From the NCBI GenBank assembly GCA_029964075.1, contig CM057138.1, positions 11,960,932 through 12,024,931 on the forward strand: a DNA stretch of 64,000 bases, read 5' to 3'. Position 1 is the first letter of the stretch. Each line of letters opens with the position of its first letter. The translations under genes and the position numbers were made by a program. The notes under the pieces were generated by a model, which did no database searches, was not told where the DNA came from, and saw only the letters and a program-made list of their open reading frames with translations. The stretch is from Patiria pectinifera. Its lineage: Eukaryota > Echinodermata > Asteroidea > Valvatida > Asterinidae. Of this stretch, positions 46,420 through 57,310 are shown in pieces.

Positions 46420-49400
46420 GAAACCGTTTTTCGCATCGCCAAACATTAATTGAGAAAAATTATTAGCAGGATTTCACCCCTCACACCTATGGAGCCTTTC
46501 CTGTTCCCGTGGGGAACAGAAAGCATGACGGGATTTTCTATTTAATGATGCATATTTATAAGCAATCTCGTGAGGGCGCTGGGGCGATTTGTAAAGGCCA
46601 GGCTTCTTCCAGGACATGACGATCTTGGCGATTCTAAGATGAGGTACACATCAATAAAACTTTATCATTCCCTGATAGGATTCAAATGTATATGTGCATG
46701 GTAGGCCTACTGTACATGTGGGCTTAAATCAATGAAATTTTGGTTTGGCGATCGTCACCCGAGTTCCATTGCCTTCCCCCTGTAGATTAATCATTTTAAG
46801 AGGGTGTAAAGTCAAGTTTTTAGATTTAGCTATATTTTGTTAAATCTCGCATATCCGAGAGCTCATCGTGACATTGGCGTAGTATAGTAAAAAACAAACC
46901 ATCCTGGGGAATAGGACAATCACTTGTTTACGAAGCAAAAAACCGATCCCCTCTATGATATTATACCGCCCCCTGCGACGGAATTGATTCGAGCAACGTA
47001 ATGAGGCAGCGTACGATAATCACCCATTGCTTGCAATTAGATTATGCACCGGTGATAGCAGCCGAAGACACTTCAAATGGCATGTGTGTTAATGCCGGCC
47101 AAATTAACTGGAAGTGGCCAGCCCCCCCCCCTGCCCGTCCAAAGAGGAACGACTCTACCCCACACCCTAAAAAAAAGTTGTGTTAATAGGAAGAAAATAA
47201 TTATTCTTTTTATAATGCCCAGAAATACGATTTAAACATACAATTAAATGACTCAGAGGAAAGCATGACACCCGTTATTTCAATCCATTTATTTGTTATA
47301 GTTAATAGCAAGGCATACATATATGCTCATTAAACATCAGCTTTTCAAGCACCAGACAAATAACTTGTCGGTCAGTCACAAACAGGTACTAAAATAAAGA
47401 TGCTTTATCATACAATAGGATATTTGTGAATTTATATATAAATACCTCCTTCATTCAAGTCAGGCTATTATATATCATATATTATATATTTATTTTAAAA
47501 CACCTGATTTCAAAACCTCCTTAAATAAAATGGCTCCTTTTTCGAGCTCGACGATTCAGTATCAATGTTAAACCACTTCCAAATCAGTATTCCGTTTTTC
47601 TCTTAAAACAAGGATTCTCCTGGGACTGACGGTAAAATGGTGACTTTGTACAAGATGATTTTTTTAAAGGTTACAACTCGAATACAAACGAATGTGATCA
47701 CTGTACAATTACGAGGCCCCCTTCAAAGGAGAAACCATTGTGCATGCTATAGAGTACCGAAGCGAATACATCACGCGCACAAAATGTGTGTAAAAGACAT
47801 TAGCGCGTGATTCAGCCCGTGAACCATAGATATAGAATAAAAAGACTAGATCGGCAGCGCGTGCATACGCGCGGCCTTGCATGGAGGGTCACGTGCTGGA
47901 GGAAAGATACAAATTGCGCGCTAGATAAGATAACACCGTTCCCATAATGTTGAATCACCATGCAGTCTACTCTTGTTGTTTATTTCAATCAGTATCTATT
48001 GAACATGAATGCTTATGATTATGACTAGGGCCTACTTAGCTTTGGTTGTCTTAAAACAGGTTTATGTTGCAGAAAATAAACTGATTATCCCGTAGCCGAA
48101 ATGAAAAGCGGCACACCAACGTTTCTATATCTATGCCGTAAACCTACACGCGAGCGTACTCCATTCGTTTACACTTCACGTTCTGATTCTAAATGACGTC
48201 ACACTTTGGTACTTTGTTGTACAACGCTTCTACCCATGGTGGATTATCTGAACAGCAGCTAGCACAATGTTTTCGCCATTGAAGGGGGGCATCCTGGCCA
48301 GCATGAACATACCCATCTTAAGCATGCCTGTTTTTAACCTGTACAGCCGTTCAAAAGAAGTTAATCCGATTACAAACAAAAATACACCCTGAACACTTCA
48401 CCTTACCATTCGAACCTACAGAGGGGCATGTACAATGCAGAACAATTCAACTTTACAAATCTATCAGTTTATTCACAATGGAGTATAAATAGCGTAGAAG
48501 TCAAACAAATGCCAATTTCATATCGTCAGCCAATCCCCAACAATGTATTCTCCGCAGAGAAAAATAAAAAAATACCTTTGAAAAGGTTCTGACCTTAAAA
48601 AAGTGGATAAGAAAGACACTGAATAACAGTAGACATATTTTACTCAAGCATAACACGCAAGACACAGCTTCTCCTGAACATAACAAAATAATGCTGAAAA
48701 AACACACTCTGAATTTCACTTTGTTTTGATTAATTATAATATACCTTCAGCTGCTTAACAAAAACAAAAGACATCGATGCGCCATCGTGGTCAACCCGCT
48801 GTATTCTCAGGGACAAATTTTATAACCCTTAATGGTTTCGTCGCTGCTTTCACTCAATTTAGGAAGAGTAATAAAATTGAACTAATGCTGAAATGCATTT
48901 GCGTCAACTGACAACTCAACATGGAAAGGTTTTAACCATTAACGGTCATATCGTTGATAAATGACCACAAAGTACGTATTTTCATTTTTTTTTTGGTGGG
49001 GGGACAAATTTCCGAATAAAATCGACTAAACGGTTTTTTAAGATAACATTGAATTTTCAAATGTGACCGAGAAACGTTAAACTACCAAAGGTGTGTAAGG
49101 CAATCCACACGGCCTCTTCCTGGACCTTGGACACTTCGCGCTGACGAAGCTGACTTAAACTGTGGCCCGAGGCATCAGTTTTCGAGCGCCTCAAATTTAT
49201 TCGTAATTTGAAACACGAGATTTACGCTAGTTTAGCTTGTCTTGTCTGAGTAGTGCTGACCTTTTTTTTTCTCAGTACAGATCACAAAGGCATATTGTAC
49301 AAGGCTTAAAGTTGGTAAGTTATCTTGAGAAAGGTCATTCCCACACCAGCTGCCAATCAAATTCTTGTACGTCCCAAATGGCAGCTTTTTTATGTACATA

Positions 49401-50266
49401 CTAAAACTGCTATCTTTTTTTTTCTGCTAACATTTTTTTCTAAGGGGGGGGGGGGGGCAAAGCACATGTTTTTCCCCAAAATCCCTATAATTTCCAGCAT
49501 TTTCCCGAATCATCTTTTTTTAAGGGTCGACAGGGACATTTGCCTCCCCAACCCATTAAATCAACAGCAATATGACTTCGCGCCTTTTTTTGTTGTTGCT
49601 TGTCCGAGAGGGGGGGGCGCCCTCCTTGCCCCCCTCCCCCCCCCGCGACGCCCATGAAAACTGCCTTTAAGACACCTGTGGATACCGCGTGTCCGAAGAT
49701 AAGGCCTGAACAAAATATAAAAAAATAATAATACAAAAAGTTGTACAACTGAAAACTGTAAAATAAACACTTCATTTTATTCACACCTGATATATACAAT
49801 TTCCCCCAAACCATAATAAAGAAATTCGAGCTAAAAGGAAGCTGAATTCAATTCCACGGCTCGTGTGGCTTTTAGCTCGGAATGACGCAATTGTCGCAAG
49901 GTGTAATGCTTAGGGACACGATCCTTATCATTCCCTGACAGAGTTCGATTTCATCACCCCAAAGACCCCGTTACTGCATACAGGAGTCAATACAATTTCA
50001 CGAGGAAGCCATTTCTGAATTGTGAACTGTTCGATGGGCTGGTGCCAGACTATTTTATGATTGGAGTGTGTTCCGAGCCTCACTTACATTTTTTTGGTTA
50101 AATGTAGCTGAAACTTAAGGGTATGTTAATAACAAATTATACAATTATTTATCAGATCAGACTGGTATTAATTTGTAATGAACGTTAATTTCATTGCTTT
50201 CATTTCCACTTGCAAGTTCCAGAAATGAAGGGCTAACCTCGCTTTCAGTTTATATGGCCGACTCGT
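46420..50266. other. Long non-coding stretch
   Basis: 3.8 kb without a convincing gene. Visible: a C run near 47123; an inverted pair CCATAGATATAGAA (about 47823) and TTCTATATCTATG (about 48123) that may bound an old element; GCGCGTG-rich sequence near 47850-47880; G/C runs near 49445 and 49610-49645. Confidence 0.4.
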
Positions 50267-50635
50267 GAATAATAATAATAATAATAGTGGATATTTATAA
50301 AGCGCACGTATCCACCAGGACTGGTGCTCAAGGCGCTACATCATTATTACCCCTGCTCATTGGGCACATGAAACATTCCAAATACCATCTCAGCTCCCTG
50401 GGGAGTATACAGCTCGATGCAGCCTGTTAGGCGCAACAAAGCTAATTCAATCACAATAACCATCTCTGCCCTTACAGGTACCCATTTACTCCTGGGTGGA
50501 GAGAAGCAATGAGTGACAAAGTGCCTTGCCCAAGGGCACACGCACCATGACCCCGCCAGGACTCGAACCCACAACCTGCAGCTTTACCCGCAGACCACGA
50601 ATCAGTGCCCTTAACCACGAGGCCACAGTACTCCA
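50267..50635 (-). mobile_element. tRNA-derived SINE with ATT tail
   Basis: Read on the minus strand: A box TGGCCTCGTGG (50615-50625), B box GGTTCGAGTCC (50559-50569), then GCCCTTGGGCAAGGCACTTT and CACCCAGGAGTAAATGGGTA, a body shared by many marine-invertebrate SINEs. The end reads GCGCTTTATAAATATCC followed by (ATT)n. That end resembles the tail of the CR1/L2-like LINE at 17340-17389, suggesting mobilisation by that LINE group. Confidence 0.85.
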
Positions 50636-51016
50636 CGAATAAAGTCTATTATATAGTGACTCATAACAATCGTACTGTGCATGTCTCAGTGCATGGAACA
50701 AACATCACAGGCACGTGTGAGGTTGCGAGTCCATTATAGATCAAATTTAACAGGGGTCCGAATTCTATCTGACACCGATTCTGAAACAACCCTACAGACC
50801 ATACCGATTCACCATGAAATATGTTTCATAAAATAGTCGTGAATAATTACATTGTTGAATATTTAACAGGTGAAACAGGTATCGTTGACCCCAAAACACA
50901 ACGCATGTGCCCAACAATAACTTATGCGTCTCGGGTGTTCATGTAAGAGCCGCTGTGCTTATACTCATTCATTGCTTGCAAACAACGGTCTGCCCAGTTG
51001 CTATTTTCTCAATTAT

Positions 51017-51464
51017 TTAACCAAAAAAGGGCCGGGGGCGGAATCCGCCCCCCCCCCTTAACTTTTTCCACGATAGCCTTGGGTTTTTTTTCTGCGATCC
51101 GAGTTGTTATGACTTTTTAGCCTCGAGCCTTGCACATCTTTTGATACCAAAAACATAAACATCGGAGCACGGGTTGCCGTGCAGCGAAAAATTTTCCGGC
51201 GCTAAGCGCCGCTAACCCATATACGTCGTGTACACAGACAACAATGACCATTCGTATATATGAATAATTAATTAGCCATATTTTCCAAAACACTTTGACC
51301 TATCATCATGACATTTCTTGGGTATGTGTATGTTGAGTTGCTCTATGCATGTACCGAGTTTCAAATTTTTTTGTCACTCGATGGCCGAGATCTTAGGGGG
51401 CGGAATCCGCCCCCCCCCCCCCGGCTGAGAGATGGTCAAAATAACCCGGCCCTATTTGGGTTAA
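51017..51464 (-). mobile_element. piggyBac-type MITE, full length (448 bp), inverted copy
   Basis: The ends read TTAACCAAAAAAGGGCCGGG and, inverted, TTAACCCAAATAGGGCCGGG, so the terminal repeats are slightly diverged. The interior matches 32557-33014 in reverse orientation, including the G/C runs, TTGATACCAAAAACATAAAC and TAATTAATTAGCC. TTAA stands at both ends. Confidence 0.88.
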
Positions 51465-53033
51465 GTATGTTTAATAAGCCATGGTTACTTGCTAATATAC
51501 TCTATCCCCTTCGAATTTTATATCAAACGGAGGCTGAACGTTTCACTACGCCTTTCCCTCACAAAAGTAATAAATGTCTGCATTAATGATGCTCCTGTTT
51601 CATGTTATTTCCTTCCACACAATTTGCACGTTACAAACAAGCAAACACATAAAATACAAAAATTATACACGCCGTAAACCCAAACGTAACAATTAATATA
51701 CCAAATCTTCATTTAGCTATTAATATCTTAATTAACTAATATATATTGTGCACAATATAAACAAAGTGAATACTATACCGCCATCATTGTAATGTTGAAC
51801 TTGTTCGATGCTTACATTTACGTTAACAATAAAGTACAGTATTTACATTTCAACCAATTATTCATTATTTAGTGGTTTATATATTTTTATTTTTATCTTT
51901 TTATTTCTTTTTACATAAACACTGTACTGCACAATTGTTGTGTGGTATAATAGCAGTGTTATGCCATGGTACTATTTACAAAGAATTTATAATTTGCCAG
52001 ACCACATCACATTTCCACACACTGTCAATCACAGACACCGGGTGTAGCAACTTAATTACGACGATGTCTTTATTTCTCGACAAGTGCCAACACGAAAGGA
52101 CGAAACTGGGACGGAAGAGTAAACATATTTTTTTTGGGTCCGACACGTACATAATTGTCCACGAATCGACATTAAAGTTACACTGTATCGTAGGTGAAAG
52201 TGCATTTCCCCCACATCCACATTGTGGATGTTACTGTGCAACGTATTCATCATTAGGAGGCGGCAAACCCCGTGGAGCTATAGTAGGGAAAATAAATATT
52301 CTTCCGATTATCATTTTCCTATCTGGCAGGCGCGCCAGAGGGTTCGTTATCAATCTCCCTCTCTATTTAGGAAATCTCGTTTGTACTGATCCCAAAGGCA
52401 CATTTTTATGTTGATTATTATTATCATTATTACTTTTATCATTATTACAAGACTAATTTACCATTAAGGAGATCCCCGGTATCGTAATTTTTTCGAACGG
52501 CGGGAGATATCGGTCATTAGGGAGATATGTTAATGTCTCCCTAATGTATCAGCCCCCCATAAGAGGCACAATCTTGTTGTCGCAATTAGGTTATAAATGT
52601 TGCTCTTATTAGTAAACATCCGGAAATTCGTGAGGAAAAAACAAGGAAATATTGGGTTAGGGCACATTTAAGTTTGAAAAATGTTGTGCACAAGTTTATG
52701 GGGATGTCTCCCAAATGTCCAATCCAGGGTAATAATAATAATTTATATAACAGATGATAAAGTCACTAATGGAAAGATGTCAATAAATGGCTCAGTAGGG
52801 GAAGGACAGTGTGGTGAACAATTTCCTGTTACCCAAAGAACATTACATAATTGGATTGGATTCATGGAATGAGCCTGTATAGGGCAATGTGTCACTGATT
52901 AGTTTTTTTTCGTATGGAGTAACAGCGCATAATTTTAACTTTACTTCGGTATCTCTCAATCCGAAATCTTACTATAAAAAATATTATGTTCGTGAGAAGG
53001 TTGATATTAGATAGGGGAAATATTTGGGGGAAT
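51465..53033. other. Non-coding sequence
   Basis: A 180-codon frame at 51872-52414 opens at GTG and is rich in Phe, Ile and Cys without any domain, as expected by chance in AT-rich DNA. A hairpin is present at 52515-52544. No other feature. Confidence 0.4.
52515..52544. repeat. Perfect hairpin ATTAGGGAGA/TCTCCCTAAT
   Basis: A 10 bp perfect stem with the loop TATGTTAATG. Variants CATTAAGGAGAT and CGGGAGATATCGG lie just upstream, so it is part of a local family of related inverted motifs. Confidence 0.6.
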
Positions 53034-53280
53034 TGTGCTTTTGATGATACACGCATGGCATTTGGCATACAGTCAGAGTATGTCTTAGGAAAGATATTTG
53101 GCTACAAGAGTCATCGCAGATTTGTCCTGTGAAAAACTACAGGTAAACAGAACAAGCAACGGCGGCCATTTTCAAAATGGCTGCGACTGCTTGTTAGCCC
53201 TGTAGCCAGATATCTTACTTAGGACATACTCTATGTGCCAAATGCTATGCTTGTATCATCAAAGGCACAACTCCTGCACC
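53034..53280. mobile_element. Foldback element with AAAATGGC core
   Basis: The left arm (GTGCTTTTGATGATACACGC, GAGTATGTCTTAGGAAAGAT) pairs with the right arm in inverse orientation. The centre forms a second hairpin, ACAAGCAACGGCGGCCATTTT with its inverse. About 247 bp, non-coding. Confidence 0.7.
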
Positions 53281-54837
53281 CATCTGCCGTACTGAAAAGT
53301 AGGCCTACTTACGGAGCCCTTGACTCAGTATGTTGGGGTTAGCTCACAATATTACTATTTGTAATAACGCCTCACCAACATCGAAGCGGGCAATATCTAT
53401 ATACTGGATTCAACCCAAACCTATACTCAGCTAATTCAAGCATATAACAATGCTTTCAGTTTGGTGGAAAGCGTTAGTTTGCTGGAAAGACCATCTAGTA
53501 TCTGCTTCTATGACTGGTAACGAAAACCTTGAAATTCTGAAAGAAACGAAGTTGTATTTAGTATGGATTCAGATAAAGTTAACTTGCGCGCATAGCCAGG
53601 TTGCAGACTTGCTTTCTAAGATTTAAAAGCGCCTCCACGGATCTTGAGTCACTACACAATTATCGAATGAAGATACAACTTGTGTTATTCCCTGTTTTAC
53701 ATGCCACGTTGCATTTGTTTACGAAGTGGTGGATATTGTAGTCACGTGCTGCCAACTTTCAGCATGAGGTTCTTTTCTGCACTGCTTGTGTAATTCTTGC
53801 AATGTGATCGGTGTAAAAGTGGTGATGTAACTGTTTAATGTGGGCAAAATAACATGTAAAAGATGCTTAAACGTCTGGCTTGCCAGTCGGTAGCCCGGTG
53901 GTTGCCCGTTGGTGTGACGTTACAGGACACATGTTGTTGCTCCAACCTGGACAGAACTGAACACACTCTGCAGCCCATGGCGGCATGGGCCAAGTTTGGT
54001 ATGCTGCCATGTATCAAGATGAAGATGAAGATATAGTAAAGATGAAGATGAAGTTGAAGGTGAAGGTAAAGATAAAAGTGAAGATGAAGATGCTCCTGTG
54101 TGAGAATCCAGTCGTGCATTTTTAATTGGATCAAATATAACACCTGTACTTCCTATTTCCCAACGCCTTAGTTGTGCTCTAGAACAGAACGGCGTTTGAG
54201 ATACTGTCAAATAACATCGCTTTAATTCACATGATGGTCTTCCTTTACCAAAAGATGCAAGCTGCATATGCCGCGAAACAGTCACCGAATGGGTTCCTTG
54301 CACTGCATAACATGATATACCTCCCCGTTGCATCTACGCCACAGCATCAAGTGTTCTATATGCTCGCGTGGATGCAGCTGCACACCCTTAGCAATATTCA
54401 AAACAGTTATGTGTTTTTGGAACAAATCCAGCCACCCAATCTGAACGCAGGTGATCAAACATGCCATCAACGCCCGACTGATGTTCCATGTTTCTTTTAC
54501 AAATAGCACCTGCGTAGTTTCCTCTCTCGTAAATTACTCATAGGCTGGGTCAACTCATTGTTTTCGTAACAATATCATACAAATCAAACTGAACAAGAAA
54601 ATGCAACAACAGCGATCCCTATCAAAAGAAAAATGCAAAACGTCAAAAAAGCTTCCTAAGCCACAGTATCATCGTTAATGAGGTTTTTTTTAAAGATCTG
54701 TATATTATTAAATTACGACCAAAAGTATTTATCAACCAATATGTACAACGAAGTTTACCAGCGAACCTTTTAAAAATCGAGTAAACATATAGGCCTATAA
54801 ATGAATTAATTAATGTATTTACAACACATCGTTTTCC
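53281..54837. other. Non-coding sequence with a GATGAA-type microsatellite
   Basis: 54016-54095 is an imperfect AAGATG/GATGAA repeat. The overlapping 137-codon minus-strand frame is driven by it and is not a credible gene. Nothing else is recognised. Confidence 0.45.
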
Positions 54838-55113
54838 TTGACACCGAATGGGAGTCAGGTTGACGTAGCGGTATTTTCCTCGCCTTCCATTGCTGTTACC
54901 TGGGTTCGAATCCCGCCTGGGTCAATATGTGGATTTGGCTTTCAGTCCCTACCTGATTCCGTGGGTTTTCCCCAGAAAATCTTCTGGGCTTTTCCTCCCA
55001 CCTCTAAAACTGTATTTTCTTCTCATTGTCTTAATTCTCTCTAAGTTGGTGTGATGTTTCTCCTGGGATGTTTTACCGACTAGAATGACACTGATACAGA
55101 TACAGATACAGAC
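54838..55113 (+). mobile_element. tRNA-derived SINE with GATACA tail
   Basis: The B box GGTTCGAATCC (54903-54913) is perfect; the A-box region (TTGACGTAGCGGT) is recognisable but imperfect. The body includes CCGTGGGTTTTCCCCAGAAA and TTCCTCCCACCTC, and the element ends in tandem GATACA (55093-55113). A different SINE family from those at 50267 and 62990. Confidence 0.75.
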
Positions 55114-56505
55114 ACGTTTGAGCTGAAAATCAGATCCGCAAAAGGCCAACGCATGGATCTCTCGCGTTTCACACACTGTCACATTCAATACAAATCCTCT
55201 CTTTGCAGCCAAAGCGCTCTCCTGTTTCCGTATCTCACTCATTTGTCTACTTCCCTTTCGCCGCTCGACCTCACACGCGCACACACACACCTTGCCCTAC
55301 ACAAGCAAACTCACCGCCCGGGTACGGACGGCGATGGGTGCAGCGAGAGGAAAGCAAAAATCGATGGCCGGCACTCACATAGGAAGTTCCTTGCTCTCGA
55401 TGTTGGACAAAGATCGAATCTACTTTTTGATTGAACACCCCGGGGTAACGGGGCTCCGAATCGTGCCCTCGCAAGGACTACACACAAGACTTCTGATTCA
55501 CACCACTTTAGATGCTAGCATGATTATTTTTTTCCCCTATGGCGACGGGACGAAAACAAGACTGAAGTCCATGCACTTGAGATCACTGGTCTACAGGTCT
55601 TGACACCGATATCAGAGGATTATATACACTTATCCGGTTACTGACAGGTGAATCTGTTTTGCGCTTCGTGCTGTATTGAATCTCCTTTAGGTACGATTTA
55701 AGGTCCTGAGATTAACATCGTTGATTTCCTCAGCGGTGAGGCAAAGCGGTGCCTGCTAGTGCAGTGCTAGTCTTTGCGACAAGACTTTTCTTCACTCAGT
55801 CTATTGTCCTGTGGACAACAAATATTATTCTGGATGAAGAACCTTACAATATACCAGATCATGGCCTTACAGGCCGAGTTGCTCATTAGTTACTTAGCTA
55901 ATAGTGGGCAATAGACCTAAGAAATAATGACTTCACCTTTTGTGTATATGTGCGCTATTCATCTAGAAGCCAGTTGCGGACGAGATCCACTTGTCCCACC
56001 TTGCTCCCATAGGAAAGTGCACATATAAACAAAGCGTGGCGTCATCATTTCTCAGATCTATTGAAACCTAAGTAATGGCAGTTTTCAATTTTATGCCGAG
56101 CTTTATTGAGCCCCGCGCTATTGAGCAACAAAGGTACGGCCGCTAACACAATGACTGTCTTTTAAAGGCTACTTATGCCTGCAATAAATCTGAACCAGCC
56201 TCGAAATTATTACTGTTACTTCTTTTTTTTTTATTAGACCTTATGTGTTGCTGGCGTCATTTTAATTGAATAAACATGAATGCACTAAAGGTTTACTCAT
56301 GCCTATACACGCAATACAAAACCATTGCTTCTAACTCCGCCTTATCGCATAAGGTATGTGCAACGCTGAAAGTCGTTGCACTGCGTTTTTTTATATCAAG
56401 GAACGCTGTCAGTTAAGGTAATATAATGTACAACGCCCATACAGCTCAATGTAAGCCTTGGTTTCAGCAACAAATATTTGATATAACCTATGTTAGTAAT
56501 TATTT
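55114..56505. other. 3' flank of the GPCR gene
   Basis: Probably includes the 3' untranslated region of the minus-strand receptor. On that strand AATAAA-type signals occur near 56230 (about 275 bp after the stop) and 56104. A short CA repeat lies at 55275-55291. No other gene. Confidence 0.4.
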
Positions 56506-57310
56506 TCAGCCGCTGCGTCCCGATGGAGTACTGCTCGATGGTGCAGAGGGCTCTCGCCTTACAGCCAGTCGGGAGATGTTAGTGGAATGTGACCTCGCTA
56601 GGCTGGATCGGATGGAGCTCCTCAGTCCGTGCGAGTTGGACATCAGCGGGTACCAGTAACGCCGTCCGGACTTGTTGCGGTTACGCCGGGGACTCCTCCG
56701 CATCACCCGGCAGGACTCGGGTATCTGACGCACGAACTTCCGGAAGTTGGCGTTGAAGACGATGTAGATGAGCGTGTTGAACATGCTGTTGCTCATGGCC
56801 AGCGCCTCCACGATGTAATAGGCGTTCTCGAAGGTGCCGAAGAGGGGCAGGGCCTCTGAAGGGTAGACAAAGTCCCGGATGATGGTGAAGGCGTAGAAAG
56901 GTGCCCAGCAGAGCGCGAACAGCGCCACCACGATGATCAGCATGCGAAGCGTCTTCCGCTTGGACGACTCGGCGGCCAGCTCCTGTTGGACGGTCACGTG
57001 ACCCCCGGGAACCTCCCTGAACCACAGCTTCTTGGCGATGATGACGTAGGCAATGGACATGACGGTCAGCGGCATTAGGAATTCCACAATGGCCAAGAAG
57101 AGAGTGTGGGCCTTCATCAGGGTCAGGTTTTTCCAGTAGTCACCGCAGCGCCTGGCCGACTCGCCCCACTCGTTGGTGATCGCGTGGGTGGTGGTGAAGA
57201 CTGCAGACGGAATGACGACTATCATGGAGACTAGCCATATGCAAACCAGGACCACGCTGGCTGTGCATTTGGTCATGCGCGGTTTCAGAGGGTGCATGAT
57301 AATCACGTAT
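56506..57310 (-). CDS. Prokineticin-receptor-like GPCR, exon 2 (TM3 end to C-terminus)
   Basis: A minus-strand exon beginning after the acceptor TTTTTGTACCAG| (intron side 57311-57313) and ending in TGA at 56506-56508. It completes DRY as DR|Y (phase 2) and continues VIIMHPLKPRM. It holds TM4 (about residues 183-205), the second loop with Cys222 (disulfide partner of Cys142), TM5 (about 236-259), LWFREVPGG in loop 3, TM6 with CWAPFYAFTIIRDF (301-314) and TM7 with EALAMSNSMFNTLIY (335-349), the NPxxY equivalent. LWF.-VPG, CWAPFY-FTI-RDF and EA-AMSNSM-NT are hallmarks of prokineticin receptors. The tail, about 85 residues, is rich in Arg and Ser. A Gq-coupled plasma-membrane peptide receptor is expected; the ligand cannot be read from the sequence. 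Confidence 0.92.

Noticed and set aside
51872-52414. 180-codon open frame
   Set aside because: It opens at GTG, lacks any domain, is hydrophobic at random, and lies in AT-rich DNA with no splice signals at its ends.
53920-54333. 137-codon minus-strand frame rich in Ser and Leu
   Set aside because: The Ser/Leu run is the GATGAA microsatellite read in one frame; the rest has no motif.
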